From Bradyrhizobium sp. CB3481 (GTDB taxonomy: Bacteria; Pseudomonadota; Alphaproteobacteria; Rhizobiales; Xanthobacteraceae), in the NCBI RefSeq assembly GCF_029714305.1, contig NZ_CP121647.1, forward strand, positions 5,910,501 to 5,974,500: a stretch of 64,000 nucleotides of DNA, written 5' to 3'. Positions within the stretch are counted from its first letter, which is position 1. Each line of letters begins with the position of its first letter. Positions 1 through 8,928 of this stretch are shown one piece after another. The position numbers and the translations under genes were made by a program. Under the pieces are notes generated by a model, which saw nothing but the letters and a program-made list of their open reading frames with translations, had not been told where the DNA came from and made no database searches.

Positions 1-1
1 G

Positions 2-538
2 GCCGAGCAGCGCTCCAACACCGATGCACTGACCGGGCTCGCCAACCGGCACTCCATGGACGAGTTCCTCCGCCTCGCCCAGATTGCGGCGATGGAAAAG
101 GACGAGGCGCTCAGCGTCTTCCTGATCGACATCGATCACTTCAAGAAATTCAACGACGATTACGGCCATCAGGTCGGCGACCAGGTGCTACGGCTGGTGG
201 CCAAGGTGCTGCAGGAAGGCGTTCGCGAAGTCGATCTGGCAGCCCGCTATGGCGGCGAGGAATTGATCGCGGTGCTTCCCGGCGCCGATCTCGAAGCCTG
301 CACGTCGGTGGCTGAGCGCATTCGCCGCCGCATTGCCGAGGCGAAGCTGACCCGCCGCGCAACCGGCAAGGAAATCGGCAGCATCACGGTTTCAATCGGG
401 GTCGCGCAATTCCGCCTCGCCGAATCAGCGGAGGCCATGATCGAGCGCTGCGACCGCGGGCTCTATCAAGCGAAGCGGCTCGGCCGTAACCGCACGGTGA
501 CGGAAACCGAGCTCGAGCCCGAGGCCGGCGCGGCCTAA
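2..538 (+). CDS. GGDEF diguanylate cyclase, C-terminal part (5' end outside window)
   Basis: The reading frame is already open at base 2 and gives a typical GGDEF domain beginning with DALTGLANR. The substrate-binding region IDIDHFKKFNDDYGH follows, then the active-site loop. The loop reads GGEEL instead of GGDEF/GGEEF; the last position varies in some active enzymes. An inhibitory-site motif RxxD (REVD) lies five residues before GGEEL, so product inhibition by c-di-GMP is plausible. The protein would make c-di-GMP from two GTP. Its sensory N-terminus lies upstream, so the input signal and membrane topology are unknown. The gene ends just before a palindromic repeat. Confidence 0.9.
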   Translation, partial: AEQRSNTDALTGLANRHSMDEFLRLAQIAAMEKDEALSVFLIDIDHFKKFNDDYGHQVGDQVLRLVAKVLQEGVREVDLAARYGGEELIAVLPGADLEACTSVAERIRRRIAEAKLTRRATGKEIGSITVSIGVAQFRLAESAEAMIERCDRGLYQAKRLGRNRTVTETELEPEAGAA

Positions 539-637
539 AGCGCGATGAGGATGAGATTGAGTTGAATCGTCATCGCGCTCTTTGTTTGAGCATGATCTTT
601 TCGGAAAACCGCTGCACACTTTTCCGGATCATGCTCT
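539..637. repeat. Intergenic palindromic repeat (two hairpins)
   Basis: Two consecutive inverted repeats directly follow the GGDEF stop codon. The first pairs AGCGCGATGA (539-548) with TCATCGCGCT (570-579). The second pairs GAGCATGATC (588-597) with GATCATGCTC (627-636), enclosing TTTTCGGAAAA-type sequence. From general knowledge this resembles a palindromic element scattered between genes in Bradyrhizobium and relatives. It may also terminate transcription of the upstream gene. No second copy was found in this window. Confidence 0.7.
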
Positions 638-835
638 AGGGACTCATCCGCTCCGATTGCGTCGGAGCAGCGTCATTTCACCATCCCTTTTTATCTCGCA
701 GGCCGACGCGCCCACGCGCGAAAAAGCTGTTCTTGATCGAAATTCCACCAAAGAATCAGCGGCAATCCCGCTTGCCGTGGAACTAATGCCGCAATCGCGG
801 CTTATCGTAGACGGTCTTAAGCCGGGGAGTAATCC

Positions 836-1159
836 ATGAAAATCGCAGGGATGATTTTGGCTGCCACGGCAGCTCTCAGCATCGCCGGTACGTCGGCTCT
901 CGCCCAGCAGACGCGAACCGGAATGGTGACCAGAATAGACCGGATCAGCAACACCATCACGATCAAGGACGTGCCCGAAGGCACGGTCGGGGCCAACACT
1001 GGTGCAGCGGCGGAAGAATTCAAGGTCCAAGATGGCGCGCGGCTCAACGCAGTGCACGCCGGCGACAGGGTCAGCTTCGCCGTGAGCGACAGCGCGGGGA
1101 CCAAAACCATTACGAAGCTCGACAGGGCCGAAGCCGTCACGAAGATCGACAAGAAGTGA
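836..1159 (+). CDS. Secreted CusF-like small protein
   Basis: A 107-residue protein with a clear Sec signal peptide (about residues 1-23, cleaved after SALA). It is followed by a single small beta-barrel-like domain with the pattern GMVTRID, NTITIKD, FKVQD, HAGDRVSF. This matches the OB-fold layout of periplasmic CusF/copper-binding-type proteins. The metal-binding His and Met residues of true CusF are not evident, so copper binding is doubtful. The ATG follows a plausible ribosome-binding site (CGGGGAG). It appears to be monocistronic. Its role is unknown; a periplasmic housekeeping or stress function is an inference. Confidence 0.75.
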   Translation: MKIAGMILAATAALSIAGTSALAQQTRTGMVTRIDRISNTITIKDVPEGTVGANTGAAAEEFKVQDGARLNAVHAGDRVSFAVSDSAGTKTITKLDRAEAVTKIDKK

Positions 1160-1218
1160 GGCGATGCCGAAGCGATATCCCGTGATGATTCGCTTGGCCT
1201 AAAACAGCCCTAAAACAG

Positions 1219-1281
1219 CGAGGCCCGGAGAGCTCTGAGCAAAATGACGAAACTCATTTTGCTTCGGGAGTCCGGGCCTCG
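1219..1281. other. Long two-stage hairpin (63 nt)
   Basis: CGAGGCCCGGA (1219-1229) is the exact reverse complement of TCCGGGCCTCG (1271-1281). Inside it, AGCAAAATGA pairs with TCATTTTGCT around a CGAAAC loop. The result is a long, nearly continuous stem. No U-tract follows on either strand, so it is not a classic intrinsic terminator. It could be a small RNA, an mRNA 3' structure or a repeat element. Confidence 0.6.
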
Positions 1282-1414
1282 TAACCGGAACTGCCCATCC
1301 GGAGGAGCTGCTCGGTACGGATATCACTTTAGAGCAATCCGGCCGGCTCGCCTTGATCTGCAGCAAACGCAAAGACCGGAAGAAACCGGGTCTCTCTCTG
1401 ATGTGGAGCACGCG

Positions 1415-1636
1415 TCAGCGCGGCGGGGCCCGCTCCAGCGAGGCACGGATTTCTGCAGCCGCCTTGTCGTAGTAGTCGTTCAGCTTTTGAAATCGTTGTT
1501 GCAGCGCCCAAAGTGTCAGCGCACGTTTGGCCGGCCCTTCTCGATCGATGTTGAATCTGTCGGCCGGTGATGGACGGGACGCGGTGGCCTGCGATGCCGT
1601 CCATATCGATGTGTCTTGACCGTTGTTGGAAGACAT
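1415..1636 (-). CDS. Small hypothetical protein
   Basis: A 73-residue reading frame whose second half is a convincing amphipathic helix (ALTLWALQQRFQKLNDYYDK, then AAAEIRASLE), probably coiled-coil or DNA/protein-associated. The start at 1636 is chosen because residues farther upstream are Cys/Arg-rich and unlike protein. No strong ribosome-binding site is visible, so the start is uncertain. The family was not recognised and no neighbour suggests a function. Confidence 0.45.
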   Translation of the reverse strand: MSSNNGQDTSIWTASQATASRPSPADRFNIDREGPAKRALTLWALQQRFQKLNDYYDKAAAEIRASLERAPPR

Positions 1637-1895
1637 TCTGCACGCCCCGCAAACTGCAATCCGACCGGAATCGATCCGGTGGAATTTCCACATGACCCCG
1701 CGCTAACGTTGCCAGCTTGCACTCCGCAGTGTGTTGTTTGGATGCCCGGCCAGGGCCGATTTGGTGGCAAAAGATGGATGTGCATGGCGAAATAATCAGG
1801 AAAACCTAGTATTCTTACGGACTCGATCTCCACGATTAAGTTGCAATCGAGGGCCAGCTTCGCTGACATAATTTGTTGCTTCAGCGATTGTCCGA

Positions 1896-2120
1896 ATGGC
1901 CGCACCGCATCCAGAATCCGTCCTGCCGCCGCGCTGCGAAATTTGCGGGATCGGCACCGTCAGGATCGGGAAGCTGCCCCGAATCGGATTGCGGCCGCTC
2001 GTCTACGTCTACAAATGCGACGCCTGCAACCAGATCACCTCGGTCGAGCCGGACCGGCTCGAAGAGACGTCTCGCCGCCGCCCGGCATCGACCCGGCGGC
2101 CGCGGCACCCGTCAAGATAG
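1896..2120 (+). CDS. Small zinc-ribbon-like hypothetical protein
   Basis: A 74-residue protein with two Cys-x2-Cys knuckles, CEIC near residue 14 and CDAC near residue 41, separated by a hydrophobic beta-like stretch. This is the layout of a small zinc ribbon. The C-terminus is Arg/Pro-rich and may contact nucleic acid. The cysteines support zinc binding; the partner and role are not known. It stands alone between two longer intergenic stretches, so there is no operon context. Confidence 0.6.
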   Translation: MAAPHPESVLPPRCEICGIGTVRIGKLPRIGLRPLVYVYKCDACNQITSVEPDRLEETSRRRPASTRRPRHPSR

Positions 2121-2223
2121 ACCGCTTATAAAAACGCGATTGCTCTGCGTCCGGCCGGGTTTCTTCCCCGCCGTGCCGCATGTATAGCTTCGGCCAAATT
2201 TCTCATAAAGAACAGGCAGGGAC

Positions 2224-3615
2224 ATGTCCGAGGGCTTCATTGACGAACTGCGCAACGTGCTGGGCGGCGCGGTCCTGTCCGGCGATGATATCGACGCGCG
2301 CTATCATCACGATCTCGCCGGTAATCCGGCGCCGAAGCCACGCGCGGTCGTCCGTCCGAAGACGACGGAGGATGTCTCGGTCTTGCTGCGGCTCTGCCAT
2401 CGCGAAGGCGTCCCTGTTACGACCCAGGGCGGCATGACCGGTCTGGTCCGTGGTGGAATGCCGAATGCGAACGAAATCGTGCTATCGATGGAGCGCATGA
2501 ACAACGTGGAAGAGGTCGATGCCTCCGGCGGCGTCGCCATCGTGCAGGCCGGCACGCCGCTGCAGAAGCTGCAGGAGCGGGTCGAGCAGGACGGGCTGAT
2601 GTTTCCGCTCGACCTCGGCGCGCGCGGCAGTTGCACCATCGGCGGCAACATCTCGACCAACGCCGGCGGCAACCGCGTCATCCGTTACGGCATGACGCGT
2701 GAGCTGATCCTCGGCCTCGAAGTCGTCACGGCCGACGGCACCGTGCTCAGGGGCCTGCGCAAATATATCAAGAACAACACCGGCATCGATTTGAAGCATC
2801 TCTTCATCGGCAGCGAAGGCATCCTTGGCGTCGTGACGCGCGCCGCGCTGCGCATCTTTCCGGCGCCGGCGGAGCGACAGGTGGCACTGTGCGCTCTGCC
2901 CTCGTTCGGCCAGGTCATGGCCTTCCTGAAGCTGGCGCGAAAATCGCTCGGCGGCGACCTGACCGCGTTCGAGGCGATGTGGAATGCCTACTATCGCCAC
3001 ACCGTCGAGCGTGTGAAGGGAGTGGTCGGCCCATTGCCGACCCACCATCCCTTCTATGTGCTGCTGGAGGCCTCCGGAAGCGACGCAGAACGCATGCGGG
3101 AGGTCCTCGAGAAGATGCTCGAGGCGGCGATGGAGGATGGCGTGATCCTCGACGCCACGATTTCGACCTCGAACGCGTCGGTGGCCGCGATCTGGCGCAT
3201 CCGCGATTCCAGCGTCGAGCTCGGTCGCAGCTTTCCATTCGCGGCACGGATGGGGTTCGATGTCAGCGTGGCCATCGACAGGATGGAGGAATATGCCGAT
3301 ACGCTTGATGCACGCGTCAAGGCGATCGATCCGCAAGCCTTCACCATCGTGATGGGACATGTCGGCGACGGCAATCTGCATCCGAGCGTGTATCACGAAC
3401 ATACGCCGGACAAGCACGACGAGTTCGAGAAGTTGGTCTACGACCTCACGGGCGAATTCGGCGGCTCGATCTCGGCCGAACACGGTATCGGCATTTCGAG
3501 GCGGCCTTACTTGAAAATGAGTCGCACCGAGGAGGAAATCGAAACCATGCGGGCGCTCAAGCGCGCGCTGGACCCGAAAAACATTCTGAACCCCGGGCGG
3601 ATCTTCACGGTGTGA
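2224..3615 (+). CDS. FAD-linked D-2-hydroxyacid dehydrogenase (GlcD/D-2-HGDH-like)
   Basis: A 463-residue flavoprotein of the VAO/PCMH superfamily, the usual length for the GlcD/D-lactate/D-2-hydroxyglutarate dehydrogenase group. The FAD-binding half carries the PCMH signatures TTQGGMTGLVRGG (about 60-75) and GSCTIGGNISTNAGGNRVIRYG (split around residues 135-157). The C-terminal catalytic cap contains GHVGDGNLHPS and SAEHGIG, where the family has its metal-binding His and catalytic residues. It would oxidise a D-2-hydroxyacid to the 2-oxoacid and pass electrons to a quinone or ETF. The exact substrate cannot be told. The gene is monocistronic with ribosome-binding site CAGGGAC. Confidence 0.92.
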   Translation: MSEGFIDELRNVLGGAVLSGDDIDARYHHDLAGNPAPKPRAVVRPKTTEDVSVLLRLCHREGVPVTTQGGMTGLVRGGMPNANEIVLSMERMNNVEEVDASGGVAIVQAGTPLQKLQERVEQDGLMFPLDLGARGSCTIGGNISTNAGGNRVIRYGMTRELILGLEVVTADGTVLRGLRKYIKNNTGIDLKHLFIGSEGILGVVTRAALRIFPAPAERQVALCALPSFGQVMAFLKLARKSLGGDLTAFEAMWNAYYRHTVERVKGVVGPLPTHHPFYVLLEASGSDAERMREVLEKMLEAAMEDGVILDATISTSNASVAAIWRIRDSSVELGRSFPFAARMGFDVSVAIDRMEEYADTLDARVKAIDPQAFTIVMGHVGDGNLHPSVYHEHTPDKHDEFEKLVYDLTGEFGGSISAEHGIGISRRPYLKMSRTEEEIETMRALKRALDPKNILNPGRIFTV

Positions 3616-3647
3616 ACTTTGCGCGGCCAAGCCGGTGGCCGCGCGCC

Positions 3648-3884
3648 TCACTCCTTGAAGCTATACTGCTTGCTGAGGTGGTCGCCGATCTGGACCAGCA
3701 TGGCGACGCATTCGGGATAGCCCGGCTTGGCGATCGTGGCCTCCGCAGCGCTGGCGCGGAATTCCCAGCTATCGCCGTCGCGGAGCACCGAGATCTCGAT
3801 GCCGTCGGGACACTCGAGATGCACCTTCAGCTCGGCCCGCGCCATCGCGATGAGTTCGGCTTCGGTCTTGGCAGGCTTGCTCAT
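3648..3884 (-). CDS. Hypothetical protein (78 aa)
   Basis: A 78-residue acidic soluble protein beginning MSKPAKTEAELI, with an alternating strand/helix pattern (IEISVLRDGDSWEFRA) and no signal peptide or Cys. It is convergent with the FAD dehydrogenase, whose stop lies 32 bases away. Composition and third-position G+C look like real coding sequence. The family was not recognised; small proteins of this style are common in rhizobial genomes. Confidence 0.65.
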   Translation of the reverse strand: MSKPAKTEAELIAMARAELKVHLECPDGIEISVLRDGDSWEFRASAAEATIAKPGYPECVAMLVQIGDHLSKQYSFKE

Positions 3885-4010
3885 CGTGGCGACATCCTCC
3901 GGCAGGTTGTTTGCCCGGAGGTTGCCGCTATGGGGCGCATCTGTCGAGGGGTAGAGGATCGACGCGCCAGCTCCGTTCCGGTCCGCGATCCCGCAGCGCC
4001 TACGCCATGC

Positions 4011-4391
4011 CTATTGCGCCGCGGTTGCCGGCCTCGTTTCGGCGATGACCCGCAGCGTGGCGGCATTGTCCATACCGGCTCCCGGACCGGCTGGGATCGG
4101 ATCGGTCAATGGCAGCGGCTTCTGAACGTGCTTGGTGAAGATGCGGACGACCTGGCCTTTGACGTGCGGCGCCTTCTGGAAGATTTCGGAAGCGATGCTT
4201 TCGACGGCATCCCGCAGCGCCAAAAACTGCGCCTGCCTCGCCATGCTCTCCGTGCCCTTTACGCCGCCGAGTTCGTCCAATGCAGCGTCGCTGATCTGGC
4301 ACTCTACCGTGTCGGCGTTGTTCAGCATGGTGAAGCGAAACGCCAGGCGCTCGTTGTCGTGTCCTATGATTCGGTCTCGGGTCAGCGGCAT
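4011..4391 (-). CDS. DUF1488-like hypothetical protein
   Basis: Starting at the internal Met (MPLTRDRIIGHDNERLAF) gives 126 residues. The opening resembles DUF1488 proteins, which begin with a short strand, a conserved F-x-M stretch (FRFTMLNNADTVECQIS) and then a helix. The upstream-extended start would add an Arg/Pro-rich, non-protein-like stretch, so 4391 is preferred. The C-terminal third is longer than usual and low in complexity. Biochemical function is unknown for the family. Confidence 0.6.
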   Translation of the reverse strand: MPLTRDRIIGHDNERLAFRFTMLNNADTVECQISDAALDELGGVKGTESMARQAQFLALRDAVESIASEIFQKAPHVKGQVVRIFTKHVQKPLPLTDPIPAGPGAGMDNAATLRVIAETRPATAAQ

Positions 4392-4506
4392 GGGACGGCG
4401 AGCTAGCGACGATTGAGGTTGACGCCGAGGCGGCGCTGCCATCGTCCCTACTGCGTCAACTCGTCAAAAGTTGGCCGAACCTGCGGCCGAATTCGCTACC
4501 TGTGTA

Positions 4507-7500
4507 TTACTTGGCGCGTTTCGTCAGATCGATCTGCCGGACCCTGGCAATCGCCGGCAAGGCGCCGGTGTGGATCGGCTCGGACAGCGGCGCGCGGGCA
4601 CTGGCGCCCTCCGGGAAGCGGTTCTTCATTTCGCGGATGAAGCCGTCGAGCGTGTCGACGCTGGCGGCCATCTTGGCGATCTCCAGGAATTCGGCACTGT
4701 TGGACGCGGCCGGCTTGCTGGCGGTATCGAACGCCAACCGGTCGGCCTCGCCGGTCATCAGCGGCGCGTACTTCTCCCGGAAGCGGGCCAGGCCAAGCGC
4801 ATCCTCGGCCAGCGCATAGCCAACCACGGCCCGGAGCACGTCGCTCTTCTCGGCGGCATTGAGCGGTTTGAAATCCCGCCAGCGGTCGCCGTAGTACAGC
4901 TCGATCTGCTCGGACGCCTCCCGCCACTGCCGCGATGCCCAGTAGATGTCGGACCGCAGCCGGATCGCCTCGCGGCCATTGATGTTGGAGATGATATCGA
5001 GCGCGAGGTCATGGCGGCCGACATCGCTCTGGGCGCGCGACTCCAGCAGCAGCCGCTGCTGCCGCAGTTCGCCGGAGAGATCGGAAATCCGCGTCATGCG
5101 CAGGGCGGTGATCGCCCGGTCAGGCTTGCGTGCGGTCAGATAGACCATGGCAAGGCGCGCGGCGACCTGCGCGCGCGCGGCGCCCTCGAGGCGCTTGTCG
5201 ACCTGATATTGCAGCAACTCCGCCGCCTGGTCGAGCAGGTCGATCGAGGCAAGCCGGTCCGCCAGGCGCCGGATCATCTCGTCGCCACGCCGGCCGATCG
5301 GCGTCAATTCGCGGTATTCGTAGAACATGGCGAGCGCGTCGACCGGCTTGAGGTCGTCGCCCTTCGCCCCGAGATAGAGATCCGCGAACAACGCGGATGC
5401 GGTATCCTGGGCCTGCCGCGATAGATCGGAATTGGGCTGCAGCTTGGTGGCGGTCTTGGCGGCGGCCAGCGCGTCGGCATAGCGCCCGGTTTCGGCATAG
5501 AGCTGGGTCAGCTTGTTCAGCACCTTCAGCTCGATCGCGTCGCCACGCCAGAGGACCGACAACGCTTCGAGCTCGCTGATCAGCTCGGGCTGGCCGAGCT
5601 CGCCGCGCTTGTGCCGCAGCAGCGCCAGCAGCCGCCGCGCCTCCGCCGACGCCTCCCGGTCGGGCGACTGGGCAGCGAACCTGTAGGCATCGAGCGCGTC
5701 CTTGTCGTGTCCGAGCGCTTCGGCGAGACGACCGCGCAGCACCGCGATCTCCGGCTTCATCGCGGCGGGGATGCCGATCACCTCGAGTTCGCTGCGCCGC
5801 CGCGAAGCCCCGCCATAATCCTTTACCTCGAGCGAGGCCCGCATCGCGTCGGCCGTGACGACCCGCTGCAGCTCGAGCGGCAGCGCGGCGATCGAGAATT
5901 CGGCGTTCTTGAACTTTTCGCGCGCGTCCGCCCATTTTTCCTGACGGGCAAAAGCAAAACCCTTCCACAGCTGGGAATCGTAGCCGTTGCCGATCGCCGG
6001 ATCAGCGAGCACCTTCAGCGCGCGCTCGGGATGGCCGATCAGGATGCTGGCCACCGCATGCACCATCAGCACGGCGGAATCCTCGTTCCCCTGGGTCTCT
6101 GAGAGGATGAGGTTGGTCACCCCCCTCGCCTCCTGATACATGCCGCGCGACATGTAGAAATTGGCGAGGTCGGCACGAGCCTGGGTCTTCTGCTCCGGTC
6201 CCGCAATGGCCGCGGCCTTGATCAAGGCGTCCAGCCGGGGAAGAAATTTCTCGTCGCGGTTCTTGCGCCATTCATTGGCGTCGAACAACGGTCGCACCGC
6301 TGCGGTGGCGCGTTCGGCCGCGACGTCGGCGGACGACAGCGTCAATCCGCCGGGCCGGCCGAGCATCACCTTGTCGGAGCCGACTTGGGCACTGATATCG
6401 TCGGAATTCGGATGCACGGCCACGCCATGCACGGATTCCAGCAGCGACAACTCGACGAAATCCTGCCGCTTGATGAGGCCCCGCGTCGGGGGCGGCGCCG
6501 TGACGATCAGCAGCGTATCGCCGGCGTCGGGATCGACCAGCCGGTGCATCGCGCCGGGATTGGCGAGCGGCACGGTGACGCTGGCAAGCGCGGGATCGGC
6601 AATGTTCCGCAGCACGGTCAGCGGCAGCGGCATCGCCTGCCCGCGGTCGGCGAATGTCAGCGTCCACTCGGTGCCATTGGCGCGGCCTTCGCTTTCGAGC
6701 GAGGGGATCTGCGGCCGGTTGAGCCGGATACGGATGGCCTGGCCCTTTTCCAGCGGCAACCGGGTGACATCGCCGATGATGGCGCCGCCCTTGGTCCGGA
6801 TCGGGTCGATATCGACCGGCTTGGTATCGTCGAACACCAGCCACACCGTATCGGCACGGCGGAATAGCGCAGCCGGAGTGGGCGCGGCGAAGTTGAATGT
6901 CACGCGCAGCCCGTCACTATCGCGCCTCGCCTCGACCGTGGCGGCCTTGGCCGTGCCGCTTTCCGAGGGTGGATTCGATGCGGCCGGGGCTGGCTTCTTC
7001 GGCGGCTCGACCGGCGTTGACGCCGGCTTGGGTGCCGCAGGCTTCGGCGCCTCCGCGGCGTCGGCCGGGACCTGTTCGGCGGGCGGCACGGCCTTTGCCG
7101 CGACGGCAGGCGCCGGTGACTTTTCCGGTACGGCCGCCATCTTCTCACTCGCCGGAGCACCGCTGTTATCCGCCGGCGTCGCCCTTTCGGCGGCAGGCGT
7201 TGCGGCCGCGGCCGGCGCGTCGGCGACCTGCGCGGGCTTGATCTCGATCTTGGCCTGTTCGGCGATCATCTCCGAGGTGGCGGGCGGGATCTCCGCCGGC
7301 TGTTGCGGCGGCGGCGATTCCTTCACTGGCTTGTCGCGCGAAACGCGTGAGGCCAGCCCCGGCCTGGCCGGTGCAGCCGGCTTGGCGGCAGGCTGCACCT
7401 CGGTCAAAGCAGCCGGCTTCTCCGCCTGCTGGAAGGCGACGTCGATCACGTAGTTCTTTTCCTCGCGGAAAGAATGCACGTCGACCTCGCCGATCAAGAG

Positions 7501-8298
7501 GATATCGACGGCGGACGAATCGACGTCGGCCCGCTGGCTGATCGAGGCGACGTTCGGCGGCGCCGCCACCTTCGCATCGGCCAGATCGAAATTGAGCACA
7601 CTGTTGAACTGCAGCGTCAGCTTCTGCTCGTTCAGGACCGACGACACATTGACGCCGTCGGGCATCTCGAACACGAAGCGCACGAATGTCGGCTGCACCG
7701 AGGCGCGAACCCGCACCGGCGGCCGCTTCTTGGCGGACGCGACCGCAAGTTGGGCGCGAAGCGCGCGCTCGGCGGCGCGCGCCCGCTCGGCGAGTTCGCG
7801 CACGACCGCCGACGGAAGCGGCGGCGGCGGTCCGGTCCAGCTATCGGGCAGGAAGTCGACGAATATCCGCTCGCCCGCGGTCATGGTGTTGACGGTTGCC
7901 CGCCGCGCCAGCGACAGGCGGATCGCGGTGCCGTCGGGATCGCGCCGCGCCGAGCCGACATAATCGGGGACGGCGTCCGATAATTTGTCGACCGGAATAT
8001 CCACTGGACGCTTGAAGCGGATGATGATGATCGAACCGGCGGTCATGACCTCGGATTCGACGTCCTCGGCCAGCTTCATCACCAGCCGCGCAAAGCCGCC
8101 GCCGGCGGTAAACGTCGCCTCCCCGCGGACCGGGTCGTCAGCCCGGCAGGGCTGCGAAAACGCCGGGACAGCGAGCAGCAGCACCAAGGCAAGCGGCCGG
8201 CCAAGGCAAAGGTAACGGGCAAGGCAACGGCAAAGCCGGGCCGCCCGCGCCAAAGCACGGCCCTGCGACCCAGTTCCAGCGGCAGCCCGTTGCCCCAT
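4507..8298 (-). CDS. Large exported AMIN-like/TPR protein adjacent to flagellar motor operon
   Basis: A 1263-residue protein with a signal-peptide-like hydrophobic core (about 34-50, LALVLLLAVPAFSQ). Two beta-rich segments of AMIN style follow (about 58-155 and 190-275). Next come a roughly 170-residue Ala/Pro/Lys-rich linker and a third AMIN-like segment with VWLVFDDTKPVDI near residue 487. The last 550 residues are helical TPR-type repeats. This architecture suits a periplasmic scaffold whose beta domains touch peptidoglycan or a motor while the TPR array binds partners. It lies downstream of motE and fliM on the same strand, separated by two plus-strand genes. A motility role is inferred from context and was not seen directly. 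Confidence 0.8.
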   Translation of the reverse strand: MGQRAAAGTGSQGRALARAARLCRCLARYLCLGRPLALVLLLAVPAFSQPCRADDPVRGEATFTAGGGFARLVMKLAEDVESEVMTAGSIIIIRFKRPVDIPVDKLSDAVPDYVGSARRDPDGTAIRLSLARRATVNTMTAGERIFVDFLPDSWTGPPPPLPSAVVRELAERARAAERALRAQLAVASAKKRPPVRVRASVQPTFVRFVFEMPDGVNVSSVLNEQKLTLQFNSVLNFDLADAKVAAPPNVASISQRADVDSSAVDILLIGEVDVHSFREEKNYVIDVAFQQAEKPAALTEVQPAAKPAAPARPGLASRVSRDKPVKESPPPQQPAEIPPATSEMIAEQAKIEIKPAQVADAPAAAATPAAERATPADNSGAPASEKMAAVPEKSPAPAVAAKAVPPAEQVPADAAEAPKPAAPKPASTPVEPPKKPAPAASNPPSESGTAKAATVEARRDSDGLRVTFNFAAPTPAALFRRADTVWLVFDDTKPVDIDPIRTKGGAIIGDVTRLPLEKGQAIRIRLNRPQIPSLESEGRANGTEWTLTFADRGQAMPLPLTVLRNIADPALASVTVPLANPGAMHRLVDPDAGDTLLIVTAPPPTRGLIKRQDFVELSLLESVHGVAVHPNSDDISAQVGSDKVMLGRPGGLTLSSADVAAERATAAVRPLFDANEWRKNRDEKFLPRLDALIKAAAIAGPEQKTQARADLANFYMSRGMYQEARGVTNLILSETQGNEDSAVLMVHAVASILIGHPERALKVLADPAIGNGYDSQLWKGFAFARQEKWADAREKFKNAEFSIAALPLELQRVVTADAMRASLEVKDYGGASRRRSELEVIGIPAAMKPEIAVLRGRLAEALGHDKDALDAYRFAAQSPDREASAEARRLLALLRHKRGELGQPELISELEALSVLWRGDAIELKVLNKLTQLYAETGRYADALAAAKTATKLQPNSDLSRQAQDTASALFADLYLGAKGDDLKPVDALAMFYEYRELTPIGRRGDEMIRRLADRLASIDLLDQAAELLQYQVDKRLEGAARAQVAARLAMVYLTARKPDRAITALRMTRISDLSGELRQQRLLLESRAQSDVGRHDLALDIISNINGREAIRLRSDIYWASRQWREASEQIELYYGDRWRDFKPLNAAEKSDVLRAVVGYALAEDALGLARFREKYAPLMTGEADRLAFDTASKPAASNSAEFLEIAKMAASVDTLDGFIREMKNRFPEGASARAPLSEPIHTGALPAIARVRQIDLTKRAK

Positions 8299-8701
8299 CC
8301 AGGAAATCTCGCGGCCTCAATGAGTTCTGCGGCGAAGTTCTCTCGCCTGCGGCTTTGAATCTTGGATGGGCCGACTTAAGGTTTTGTTAACGCCAACTTA
8401 TTGATTTCGTTAGAAGGCGCGATTGGGCACCGGCCGTCGCCGCAAGCCGGCATTTCCGCTCCACCGACGGCCCGGAATGCGCTCCCTTTCGGGACTATCC
8501 AGCCTTCGTTTCGCCGCTGCCGCAATTGCCATCGTGTCGCCACGTGGCAGGATCAGAATCATTCTCGCCAGTTGAATGGAACCAACATCCGTCGTCCCGT
8601 TTTAGGAAGATCATAGACCCGGGCTAAGCGCCGGCAGTCGATCAACCAGCGCCCCCGAGTCCGCAAACCTGCCTCAGGCAGCCAATTCGGAGTGCGTGAA
8701 A
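8299..8701. other. Intergenic region upstream of the AMIN/TPR gene
   Basis: About 400 bases between two divergently oriented genes. It contains an A+T-rich patch (GTTTTGTTAACGCCAACTTATTGATTT within about 8380-8410, quoted in parts) that could hold promoters. Apparent reading frames here have poor codon usage. No hairpin or repeat stands out. Confidence 0.4.
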
Positions 8702-8923
8702 ATGGCAACCCAGATCGTGATGGATCGTACCGGCGACACCCGTCATACCTTCGACGTCCATGATCGCATGGAGGTCGAGAAGGCCGAGCGGCGGTTCAAG
8801 GAATTGACCGGCGCAGGCTTTACGGCGGCGGTGCGATCGGGGCCCGGCGAGCAACGGGTTATCCGCTCCTTCGACCCGACAGCAGAAGAAACACTGTTTT
8901 ATCCGCGCCTCGTCGGCGGCTGA
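8702..8923 (+). CDS. Hypothetical protein (73 aa)
   Basis: A small soluble protein beginning MATQIVMDRTGDTRH. It has an alpha/beta pattern (HTFDVHDRMEVEKAERRFKEL) and ends in a conserved-looking EETLFYPRLVGG. The start at 8702 is preferred over an in-frame GTG six bases earlier. Its stop is followed after five bases by the GTG of the next gene, suggesting translational coupling. Many Bradyrhizobium genomes carry proteins of this look; function is unknown. Confidence 0.7.
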   Translation: MATQIVMDRTGDTRHTFDVHDRMEVEKAERRFKELTGAGFTAAVRSGPGEQRVIRSFDPTAEETLFYPRLVGG

Positions 8924-8928
8924 CGGTC

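Noticed and set aside
8401..8616. 71-codon plus-strand frame upstream of the AMIN/TPR gene
   Set aside because: Poor codon usage and no protein-like pattern; probably promoter and leader DNA.
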